DNA of 64,000 nucleotides from assembly GCF_025685425.1 (NCBI RefSeq), contig NZ_JAGTAS010000050.1, positions 1-64,000 of the forward strand, given 5' to 3'. Each line of letters opens with the position of its first letter. Position 1 is the first letter of the stretch. A model generated the notes under the pieces. That model made no database searches. It was not told where the DNA came from and saw only the letters and a program-made list of their open reading frames with translations. Below, in pieces: positions 34,883 through 43,600 of the stretch. The position numbers and the translations under genes are program-made. Origin of the DNA: Terriglobus albidus. Lineage in GTDB: Bacteria > Acidobacteriota > Terriglobia > Terriglobales > Acidobacteriaceae.

Positions 34883-36021
34883 AGCGTTCCAGCGTCTCCC
34901 CCCGCAGCGAGTGGCAGCGGATCGTCGAAGAGCAGGGCCTCACCTTTCATACGCTCGAAGATGGCTCTCCTTACTGGGATGAGTCCGCTTGCTACGAGTT
35001 CTCATCTGCCGAGGTAGACATGTTGGAGGCCGCGGCCAATGAGATGCAGCAGATGTGTCTTGCCGCCGCACAACACGTTATCGACAACGGGCGCTACGAC
35101 GAGTTGGAGATCGCGGGCGAAGCCGTGCCCATGATCGAGTGGGCATGGGAGCAGGAGCCGCCTGCGATCTATGGCCGTTTTGATTTCAGTTATGACGGTG
35201 TGACACCGCCGAAGCTGCTGGAGTACAACGCCGATACACCTACGGCATTGCTGGAGGCTGCGGTCATTCAGTGGACCTGGATGGAGCAGGTGCGTCCCGG
35301 AACGGACCAGTTCAACTCGATCCATGACAGGTTGATTGCGAAGTGGAAGGATGTTGCGCCTTACCTGTCGAAGCCGGTCTACTTCGCGAGTGTCAACGCT
35401 CCAGAGGACCTGCTGACGGTGACGTATCTGCGGGATACGGCGGAGCAGGCAGGGATTCCGACGGGTCAGTTGCTGATGGAAGAGATCGGCTGGGACAGCG
35501 GGCGGCGTATCTTTGTCGATCTGGAGAATCGCCGCATCGACTCCATCTTCAAGCTGTATCCGTGGGAGACGATGGTGGAGGAGGAGTTCGGCGCCTCCGC
35601 GCTGGAGACGTATCAGGATGTGAAGTGGATCGAGCCTATCTGGAAGATGCTGCTCTCGAACAAAGGCATCCTGCCGATTCTGTGGGAGCTGTACCCGGAT
35701 CATCCGAATCTGCTGCCGGCGTACTTCGCGGATCTCAGCGTGCCGCCTGCACCAGGAACGGTGCGTAAACCGATGCACTCACGTGAAGGTGCGAATATTA
35801 CGCTGGTGCGCGCAGATGGAACGGCCTATGCCACCGAGGGTGACTATACGGATCGATTGTGTGTTGACCAGGCGCTGGCGCCTCCGGCAGTCTTCGATGG
35901 CCAGCATCCCGTGCTGGGACTGTGGATGATTGATCAGGAGTGCGGCGGTATGGGGATTCGCGAGTCTTCTGAACCGGTTACGGGGAATTTCAGTCGCTTT
36001 GTTCCACATTTTTTCCTTTAA
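34879..36021 (+). CDS. Glutathionylspermidine-synthase-like ATP-grasp protein (YgiC type)
   Basis: This 380-residue protein has the family's ATP-grasp domain: YGRFDFSYDG and PKLLEYNADTPTALLE near residues 95-120, FVDLENRRIDSIFKLYPWE near 215, and the closing GMGIRESSEPVTGNFSRF. It lacks the amidase half of true glutathionylspermidine synthases, as YgiC does. The reaction is probably ATP-dependent amide ligation; the substrate is unknown. It starts at a GTG coupled to the lipoprotein gene. Confidence 0.9.
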   Translation: MKRSSVSPRSEWQRIVEEQGLTFHTLEDGSPYWDESACYEFSSAEVDMLEAAANEMQQMCLAAAQHVIDNGRYDELEIAGEAVPMIEWAWEQEPPAIYGRFDFSYDGVTPPKLLEYNADTPTALLEAAVIQWTWMEQVRPGTDQFNSIHDRLIAKWKDVAPYLSKPVYFASVNAPEDLLTVTYLRDTAEQAGIPTGQLLMEEIGWDSGRRIFVDLENRRIDSIFKLYPWETMVEEEFGASALETYQDVKWIEPIWKMLLSNKGILPILWELYPDHPNLLPAYFADLSVPPAPGTVRKPMHSREGANITLVRADGTAYATEGDYTDRLCVDQALAPPAVFDGQHPVLGLWMIDQECGGMGIRESSEPVTGNFSRFVPHFFL

Positions 36022-36097
36022 ATCCACAGACGTTATCCACCGGAGCATCTGCAGGGTTAATACAACCTTTCCTTGAAGCAGGCGTAGCCTTGGACCC

Positions 36098-36949
36098 ATG
36101 ATCCGCAGCTACGTCCTTTTAGCAGCTCTCTTTGTGTGCTCCCTGTGCGCATGTGCCGCTGTGTACCCGAATTTTCCGCCGCATAAGATTGCGGGGAATC
36201 TCTATTACGTGGGCGACAGCTTTGAGGCGGCGTTTCTTATCGTGACGCCGCAGGGCAATATTTTGGTCAACGTTGGCGATTCGGACGAGATCAAGCTCGT
36301 GAAAGAGAATATCGCCGCCCTGGGCTTCAAGTGGACGGACACGAAGCTGCTGCTCTCAAGCCAGGCGCACTATGATCACGTCGGAGCGGCGGCGCAGGTG
36401 GTGAAGGAGACCGGAGCGAAGTTTCTGGTGATGGATGGTGATGTGGATCTGGTTGAGTCGGGCGGGAAGAAAGACTTTGCCTACTACGCGCCGAAGTACC
36501 AGTTTCCACCGGCGCATGTAGACAAGGTGCTGCATGACGGTGAGGTGGTGCAGTTAGGCAGGGTGAAGCTGGTTGCTCACAAGACTCCAGGGCATACGCG
36601 CGGTTGTACTACGTTCACGATGCAGGTCAACGAGGGTAGTAAGAGCTACAACGTGGTGATCGTTGGCGCGGGCGGCGCTAACTTTGGCGATGCCGGGTAT
36701 GAGCTGGTGGGCAACAAGGTGTATCCACAGATTGTGAGCGACCTGCGTAAGAGCTATGCGGTGCTGCATTCGCTGCCTTGCGACATCTTCCTGGGCGCGC
36801 ATGGCAAGTACTACGGTCTGGAAGAGAAGTACCCTCGCTCGAAGACCGAGGGTGTGAAGGCGTGGATCGATCCGGCGGGATATAAGGCGTATGTGGATGG
36901 GAAAGAGAAGGAGTTTGAGGAAGAGCTGAGGAAGGAGCAGAAGAAGTAG
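36098..36949 (+). CDS. Subclass B3 metallo-beta-lactamase with Gln in the first zinc site
   Basis: This 283-residue secreted protein has the B3 fold. The zinc motif reads QAHYDH (Gln89, His91, Asp93, His94) where most B3 enzymes have HxHxDH; His166 (KTPGHTRG) and His235 (GAHGKYY) complete the site. The His-to-Gln change occurs in GOB-type enzymes, which are active. LPCDIFLGAHGKYY is typical B3. The N terminus has a signal peptide with several Cys (CSLCAC), so lipid anchoring is possible. Beta-lactam hydrolysis is likely but unproven; other lactones or amides are possible. The stop is followed by a 44-bp repeat arm. Confidence 0.87.
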   Translation: MIRSYVLLAALFVCSLCACAAVYPNFPPHKIAGNLYYVGDSFEAAFLIVTPQGNILVNVGDSDEIKLVKENIAALGFKWTDTKLLLSSQAHYDHVGAAAQVVKETGAKFLVMDGDVDLVESGGKKDFAYYAPKYQFPPAHVDKVLHDGEVVQLGRVKLVAHKTPGHTRGCTTFTMQVNEGSKSYNVVIVGAGGANFGDAGYELVGNKVYPQIVSDLRKSYAVLHSLPCDIFLGAHGKYYGLEEKYPRSKTEGVKAWIDPAGYKAYVDGKEKEFEEELRKEQKK

Positions 36950-36954
36950 CTCTC

Positions 36955-37186
36955 TAGTTGAATGGTTGAAAAGTTGAATAGTTGAATGGTGCTGACGCCG
37001 CCGGGGCGAAGCTGAATTCAACCTTCGAGCGACAACGGATTCGATTGCGCTGGAGAACTATAGAACGCGCCTTCAGCGCTTAATTCGAAGCGCGTAAATG
37101 GCTTAAAGCGAATAGTTGAATGGCTTTACGCGGATGCGGGAAGCATCAGCACCATTCAACTATTCAACCAATCAACTATTCAACTA
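36955..37186. repeat. 44-bp inverted repeat between two convergent stop codons
   Basis: The left arm (36955-36998) begins TAGTTGAATGG, 6 bases past the beta-lactamase stop. The right arm (37143-37186) is its inverted copy with about 5 differences, and its first three bases on the minus strand are the galU TAG stop. The arms consist of AGTTGAAT octamers followed by GGTGCTGAYGC. The 144-bp centre includes CGCGCCTTCAGCGC (REP-like) and one more AGTTGAATGGC. Confidence 0.88.
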
Positions 37187-38062
37187 AATCGGGAACGTCT
37201 TCAGCCACTCGCGGAACTTTGGTCCGAGGTCGTCGTGCTTGAGGGCGAACTCGACGGTAGCCTTCAGGAAGCCGAGCTTGTCGCCGGCGTCGTGGCGTTT
37301 GCCTTCGTAGGTGAAGCCGTAGACCTTCTCATACTGCAGCAAGGCTTTGATGCCATCTGTGAGCTGCAGCTCGCCACCCGCACCGGGAGTAATGTTCTCC
37401 AGCATCTCGAAGATGCGTGGCGTGAGGATGTAGCGGCCGATGATAGCGTTCTGGCTGGGTTGGGTGCCGGGCTTCGGCTTTTCAACCATGTCCTTTACAG
37501 CGAGGAGCTTCGGATTCTTTGCATCGGGGGTGCAGTCCAGGCAGCCGTAGGCTGAGATGGCATCGCCCTCTACGACTTCGGAGCCCAGGATGGAGGACTG
37601 CGTCTCGTTGAAGGCATCCACCATCTGCTTCATGCAGGCGACGTTGGAGTCAACGATATCGTCGGGCAGAATGACGGCGAAGGGCTCATCGCCGACCAGT
37701 GCCTTGGCCTGCAGCACGGCGTGACCGAGGCCCAGGGCCTCAGCCTGACGGGTGTAGGTGATCTTAGCCAGCTTCGAGACGGAGCGGGCCACTTCGAGCA
37801 GAGCAGTCTTGCCGCGAGCTTCGAGTGAGGCTTCCAACTCGGCGGATTTATCGAAGTGGTCTTCCATGGTGGTTTTGCCGCGGCCGGTGACAATGATGAT
37901 CTCTTCACAACCGGCGGCGACGGCTTCTTCAACGCCGTACTGAATCAGTGGCTTGTCGACCAGCGGCAACATTTCTTTTGGCGTGGCCTTGGTTGCAGGA
38001 AGGAAACGGGTGCCCATCCCTGCGGCGGGAAAAACTGCTTTACGGACTTTCATGAATGCCAT
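37184..38062 (-). CDS. galU: UTP-glucose-1-phosphate uridylyltransferase
   Basis: This 292-residue nucleotidyltransferase makes UDP-glucose for glycans and envelope sugars. The N terminus VFPAAGMGTRFLPATKATPK is the GalU signature, followed by VDKPLIQYGVEEA, LGLGHAVLQA and ILPDDIVDS. ATG at 38053 is a possible second start. It lies downstream of the P-loop ATPase on the same strand (73 bp). Confidence 0.95.
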   Translation of the reverse strand: MAFMKVRKAVFPAAGMGTRFLPATKATPKEMLPLVDKPLIQYGVEEAVAAGCEEIIIVTGRGKTTMEDHFDKSAELEASLEARGKTALLEVARSVSKLAKITYTRQAEALGLGHAVLQAKALVGDEPFAVILPDDIVDSNVACMKQMVDAFNETQSSILGSEVVEGDAISAYGCLDCTPDAKNPKLLAVKDMVEKPKPGTQPSQNAIIGRYILTPRIFEMLENITPGAGGELQLTDGIKALLQYEKVYGFTYEGKRHDAGDKLGFLKATVEFALKHDDLGPKFREWLKTFPI

Positions 38063-38135
38063 GAGCGAAAAAGGGTCCTTATCGTTACTTGAGTACCGTC
38101 ATCGTACCAAATCAATTAGGCGGAGACGTTACCAC

Positions 38136-38723
38136 CTACGATGCATCCGGGCTGCTCTGCCGTTTGTCAGGGGAGCGAGGATTTTCGGCGGCTACACCCT
38201 GCTGGAGCGTCTCAAGCACGAAATCGGCACGCTCACGGATACCGATCTTCGGCAGCAGGATGACCTTGTAACCTAGGCTGGGGTAAGTCTTAAGCAACCT
38301 TTCATATTCGGCGATGGCGTCATCGAAGCTGTGGCGGCGCTCTGCGTCAGTGCTGTAGATCTCCGGCCAGGGAGGCGTAAGAAAGACCTGTGGATAGTAA
38401 CGATGCTTCCGGCCGAGTTCCTCCAGAACAGGTTCGCCGGTAACGTGCTGCAGAGCAGAGGCTGCGTCGATCAGTCCACGGTCGAAGAAGACCCAGTCCT
38501 GTGAGGGGGCTGCGTCCCGGTCCCTGAGGGAGATGGTGATCGCGCGGCGGAGGAATGCCGCCACGTCTGCCCATGGCAGCGCCGACCCTCCTTGTTCTGT
38601 CTCTTCCCGGACAATCCGGCGTCCGGGCTCTTCAACAACACGGTAGCCCCTGCGAGCAAGCTGATCGAGGAGGGATGATTTCCCTCCTCCTGAGCAGCCG
38701 GAGAGGATTACGAATCGTTGCAT
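38136..38723 (-). CDS. AAA_28-type P-loop ATPase
   Basis: This 195-residue protein has a Walker A GCSGGGKSSLL near residues 9-19 and WVFFDRGLIDA as a Walker B/LID-like segment near 97, as in predicted AAA_28 ATP/GTP-binding kinases. The target is unknown. It follows the DUF885 gene by 10 bp on the same strand and precedes galU, so the three may be co-transcribed. Confidence 0.82.
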   Translation of the reverse strand: MQRFVILSGCSGGGKSSLLDQLARRGYRVVEEPGRRIVREETEQGGSALPWADVAAFLRRAITISLRDRDAAPSQDWVFFDRGLIDAASALQHVTGEPVLEELGRKHRYYPQVFLTPPWPEIYSTDAERRHSFDDAIAEYERLLKTYPSLGYKVILLPKIGIRERADFVLETLQQGVAAENPRSPDKRQSSPDAS

Positions 38724-38733
38724 TCGAGAATGC

Positions 38734-40488
38734 CTACAGCACCGGAGAGTTGTCGTGCAGCATGCTCTTGCGGATGATCTTGATAGGCACCGGCCCCTGG
38801 CGCATGAGGTCGTCGTGGAACTTCTCCAGGCTGAAGGCCGCGCCCTGCTTCTTCTTCACGTCCTCACGCAACTTCAGGATCTCCAGCTTGCCCAGGGTGT
38901 AGTACATGTAGAGGGCATCGGCGGTGCCGCGCTTGGTCTCCACAGTGGCTGAGGCGCGGGACTGGTAGCCCTCCTTCACGAAGAAGTCGACGCCTTCATC
39001 AAAGGTCATCTGCCCGGTGTGCATCTTCAGTCCGACGATAAAGCGTGCGTTGCGCAGCAGGGCATCCTGCAACTGGCCCAGGCGGATGAGCTTGGCTTCG
39101 CGGTCATCTTTTGCGCCCGCGCCGGGCTGTCCATAGCCTTCGTCCAGCATCATCTGCTCGGTGTAGTGGGCCCAACCTTCGACGTTGCTTGCCGACATCG
39201 TCAGCTTGCGGACCTTGGACGGGAACTGCGACTGCCACAGGAACTGCACATAGTGGCCAGGATAGGCTTCATGGACGGCGGTGGAGATGATGGTGCCAAT
39301 GTTGAAGCTGGCCATGTGTTCGGCGACGTGCGCGGCTGTCCAGTCTTTTTCCGGAAGGGTGACGTTGAAGTAAGCCTTCGTTGAGTTCTTCTCGTAGGGG
39401 CCGGGCGAGTCCATGCTGGCGAAGGTGGTGGCGCGCATGAAAGGCGGCGTCTCTTCCAGGGTGGGCTGAACATCGCTGGGTATGGTGATGATCTTCCTGG
39501 CGCGGACGAAGCTGACCAGGGAATTGAATGTGTCCTGAAAGGCGTTCAGCAGCTTGTCCGGAGCCGGGTGAATGGTCCCCAGCTCGGCAAGAACCTGGTC
39601 GGGTGTCTTCGTAGGGTCGAGCTCTTTGGCGATACGCGCGAATTGGGCCTGGTTGGCGCGCATGTTAGCCATGTCGATCTCAACCAGCTTGTCCAGCGGC
39701 AGATCGACCATTTCATCCAGAGCAAGCTTCTTACGGAAGGTGGCTTCGCCGAAGCGGAAGTCACCGTTGGAGCGGGGCAGCAGATCGCTCTTCAGCCAGT
39801 CGCCATAGCTCTTCAGGGCGTCAATGACAGCCTTGTTGGATTTGGCGAAATCTGTCTTGGTCTCCGCATTGGTGGCTTTGCTGAACGCCAGGGGAACGTC
39901 GTTCTCGAAGAATGAAATGATGCCGGGGATCTGCTCGATGGCGATTTCGGTGTAGATCTTCGGAGGGTTCTTCAGGTTCTTGCGAGCTTCCAGAAAGACC
40001 TGGGGCATCAGCTTCTCGCGTTCAACGGCGGCGCGGAGACGCGTGTCCACGGGAGCGAAGTCGCGGCTCATCAGAACGAAGATGCTGTTGGTGATGCCGG
40101 AGGAGTAGTTGTCCGGGTTCTTCTCCCACATGCGGATGGTTTCAAGTGAGAGCAGATTGGACTCGATGTTATTCAGCAGCACCTGGCGATCATCAGCCAC
40201 AGAAGCATCGAGACCGTCGGGGGGTACTGCTTCAAACTTCTTCTGCCACTCGCGCATGGACTTGATCTGCGTCTGCACGGCGGCGGCGGAGTAGTCTTCG
40301 AGGCGGCCGTCGTACTGGTGAAAGCCGGCCTGGGTGCCGTAGGTCGGCGAGAAGTTGAAGACATCATCGAAGTACTGGTCGACGTAGAAACGGAAGGTCT
40401 GCTGCGCTCCGTCGGCGGAGATCTTCTGCGCGGGTGCTGTGGCGGCGGTCATAGCGGCTCCGAGAGCGAGGATGGCGAGTTTCTTCAT
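38734..40488 (-). CDS. Secreted DUF885-family protein (putative metallopeptidase)
   Basis: This 584-residue protein has a signal peptide (LAILALGAAMTAATAPAQ) and the DUF885 motif HEAYPGHYVQF near residues 404-414, an HExxxGH arrangement seen in M32-like zinc peptidases. Many Acidobacteriota carry several paralogues. The substrate is unknown. The upstream gap holds a heptamer repeat and a hairpin mosaic. Confidence 0.85.
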   Translation of the reverse strand: MKKLAILALGAAMTAATAPAQKISADGAQQTFRFYVDQYFDDVFNFSPTYGTQAGFHQYDGRLEDYSAAAVQTQIKSMREWQKKFEAVPPDGLDASVADDRQVLLNNIESNLLSLETIRMWEKNPDNYSSGITNSIFVLMSRDFAPVDTRLRAAVEREKLMPQVFLEARKNLKNPPKIYTEIAIEQIPGIISFFENDVPLAFSKATNAETKTDFAKSNKAVIDALKSYGDWLKSDLLPRSNGDFRFGEATFRKKLALDEMVDLPLDKLVEIDMANMRANQAQFARIAKELDPTKTPDQVLAELGTIHPAPDKLLNAFQDTFNSLVSFVRARKIITIPSDVQPTLEETPPFMRATTFASMDSPGPYEKNSTKAYFNVTLPEKDWTAAHVAEHMASFNIGTIISTAVHEAYPGHYVQFLWQSQFPSKVRKLTMSASNVEGWAHYTEQMMLDEGYGQPGAGAKDDREAKLIRLGQLQDALLRNARFIVGLKMHTGQMTFDEGVDFFVKEGYQSRASATVETKRGTADALYMYYTLGKLEILKLREDVKKKQGAAFSLEKFHDDLMRQGPVPIKIIRKSMLHDNSPVL

Positions 40489-40549
40489 CGGTGGAAGGCG
40501 TCCTGAGGGAGTGGTTCCTTGCTGCTTTGCAGTGTACTGCTAGAAAAGC

Positions 40550-40658
40550 AGTTGCTGGTTGCTAGTTCCTGGTTGCTGGTTGAGGATCGCGCCGTGCGCG
40601 ATCCTCTATGCGATGGATGGGGCACCTAGTGTATTGGCTCCGCCGTTCTTGGTTGCTA
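40550..40658. repeat. Solo heptamer repeat plus short palindromes
   Basis: 40550-40582 is a third copy of the 33-bp heptamer repeat, differing at one base from the reverse complement of 26628-26660. A GAGGATCGCG...CGCGATCCTC hairpin (40582-40606) and a GATGGATGGGGCACC tail follow. GTTCTTGGTTGCTA (40645-40658) then resembles part of the heptamer repeat and includes the mfd stop codon on the other strand. Confidence 0.8.
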
Positions 40659-43600
40659 CGAGGGCCGTAGGACCAGTTGTTCAAGCAGAGAGCGGGTTTC
40701 GGCCAATACATCCTCGGCTTTGGCGGAGCTAAGGGGCCAGCGCAGTACGCCTTGTGGCGAGAACTGGGCTCCGCGTTTGGCGTAGCGGGCTACCAGTTTC
40801 ATCAGCTCGTTCGGATCGATCAGGCTCTTGGGATCGAAGCGGACGTGCAGCATCTCGACGTTTTCTTTCTTTTTGGCGATCTCGATCTGGGTGCGTTTGC
40901 GGTCGATTTGAGAGACGCAGAGACGTTCTGCGGTCAGGCGCAGCTCTGCGGCAGAGAGCAGGTTGAGCACCGAGTCGGGCAGCGTGCCGTAGCGGTCGAT
41001 CAGCTCGGCGCGGACGTCGGCGAGCTCGGCCTCGTTGGCGGCTCCGGCGATGCGTTTGTACATACGCAGGCGCTGGTTCTCTTCACCGATGTAATCGTTG
41101 TCGATGCGGAGTGAGATACCAAGATTGAGCTGGACGGGCTGGCGTTCCTGCTTCTCCTCGCCTTTCATCTTGGCGACCGCTTCTTCGAGCATGGAGGTAT
41201 ACATCTCGAAGCCGATGGCTTCGATGTGGCCGCTCTGCTCGCCGCCCAGCATGTTGCCGGCGCCACGCAGCTCCAGGTCGAGCGCTGCGATCTTAAAGCC
41301 GGCGCCGAGGTCGGAGAACTCTTTCAACGCGGCCAGACGGCGGCGCGCTACTTCGGTGAGTTCAGTTTCCGGCGGAATCAAAAGGTAGGAATAGGCGCGG
41401 CGGTTCGATCGGCCAACGCGGCCGCGGAGCTGATAGAGCTCGCTGAGACCGTGACGGTCGGCGCGATTGATGAGGATGGTATTTGCCAGCGGGATATCGA
41501 GACCGTTCTCGATAATGCTGGTGGCTACCAGAACGTCGTACTCGTGATGCATGAAGGCCAGCATCACGCGCTCGAGCTCAGCTTCGCCCATCTGTCCGTG
41601 ACCGACAACCACGCGTGCCTGCGGAACAAGCTCGCGGATGCGTGAGGCGATGTCGTAGATGGTCTCGACGCGGTTGTGGACGAAGTAGGCCTGGCCGCCG
41701 CGTTCGAGCTCCATCTCGATGGCCGTGCGGACGATCTTCTCGTCGAACTTGGCAACGATAGTCTGGATGGCCATGCGGTCTTTGGGCGGCGTCTCGATGA
41801 CGCTCATATCGCGCAGGCCGACGAGGGACATGTGCAGCGTACGCGGGATGGGCGTAGCCGACATCGAGAGCACGTCGAGGTGCGTGCGGAACTGCTTCAT
41901 ACGTTCTTTGTGGCGCACGCCGAAGCGTTGCTCCTCGTCGACGATCAGCAGACCGAGATCCTGGAAGGTCAGGTCCTTGGAGAGCAGGCGATGGGTGCCG
42001 ATCAGGATGTCGATCTTGCCGGCGGCGGCGTCTTCCGCGATCTTCTTCTGTTCCTTTGCGGTGCGGAAGCGCGAGATCATCTCCACGGTGACGGGGAACT
42101 TGGCAAAGCGCTTCTTGAAGCTCTCGTAGTGCTGGAAGCTGAGCACGGTGGTGGGCGTGAGCACGGCCACCTGTTTGGAGTCCTGTACGGCTTTGAAGGC
42201 GGCTCGCATGGCGACTTCGGTTTTGCCGTAGCCGACGTCGCCGCAGAGCAGGCGGTCCATGGGCTGCGTGGTCTCCATGTCGCGCTTGATGTCCGCGATG
42301 GCGGAGAGCTGGTCTTCGGTCTCGTTGTAGTCGAAGGCGTCTTCGAACTCGCGCATCAGGTTGCTGTCCGGCGAGAAGGCGAAGCCCTGCGCGGCTTTGC
42401 GCTGCGCGTAGAGCTTCAGCAGCTCGTCGGTCATGTCCTGCATGGCCTTCTTGACGCGCGCTTTGGTCTTGGCCCACTGCTGGCTGCCCAGGCGGTTCAG
42501 CTCGGGGGCCGGACCGGTATCAGTAGAGCGGTACTTCTGGATCAGGTCGAGCCGTGTGAGCGGAACGTAGAGCTTGGCTCCCTCGGCGAACTCCAGGATC
42601 ATGAGCTCGAGCGGAATGCCTTCCTGATCGATGGTGCGCAGGCCCTGGTACTGGGCAATGCCGTGTTCGACGTGCACGACATAGTCGCCGATGGCGAGGT
42701 CGCGGAAGTCGGAGACGAAGGCGGAGGTCTTGGACTTCTTGAAGGTGCGCCGGGGAGCGATGTCGGCCTCATCCTGCAGGTCCTGCGCGCCGTAGACGAC
42801 GAGCTGGCGGGCGGTGGCCTGGTCGAGGTCGAGGATGTGGACGCCGTTCAGGATGGCGGCGCGGACGATGGCCGGCGTATTGGCGCTGCCGGAGAGATAG
42901 GTGGTCTCGTCGTAGACGGTTGCGGAACCGCTACTGGTCTGCAGACGAGAACCGATGCGGTACGGGACTTTGTACTCCTGCAGCAGGCCGGCGAGGCGCT
43001 CCACTTCGCCCTGGTTGGGGGCGGTGAGGACGATGCGCGAGTCCTGATTCATCAGGGAGCGAAGCTGTTCAACCAGCGCAGGAATAGAACCGTGGAAACG
43101 CGTTGTGGGCCGTGTCGGAATCTCGATGCCGCTGAGGGCATCGACCTGCGTGTCCAGCACATCAACGGCGCCGAGCTGATCGAGCTCGATGCCGGGCATG
43201 CGGCGGATGCGGTCCTCCAGATCCCACGGGGAGAGATAGATATCTTCGGCGCGGACCAGCGAGCCGATGGCGGCGCGATCGTGTGCCTGTTCCAGCTTGT
43301 TCCACCAGCGCTCGCCCTGGTTTTTGACCATGGCGGGTTCTTCGACGAAGACGCGTGTGGTTGGGCCGAGCAGGGCGAGGAGATCGCTGTTGGCTCCGGC
43401 GACCGGGGCGTAGAACTCCCATCCGGGGAAGACGGTGGCTTCGCCGTAGGTAGTGCGGATCTCGCGGGGCTGTTCATTGCCTTCGAGAGCTGCTCCGGCC
43501 TCACCGGCGCGGGTGAGGCGATTGTTGATGGCGGTGAGGAGTTTCTCGGTGACGGGAGTCTCGGTGAGCGGCAACAGCAGGGCTTCTTCGAGAGGCGTGG

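Noticed and set aside
36098-36949. B3 metallo-beta-lactamase as part of a mobile resistance cassette.
   Set aside because: There is no integrase, attC site or IS element; base composition is like its neighbours. It looks chromosomal and ancestral.
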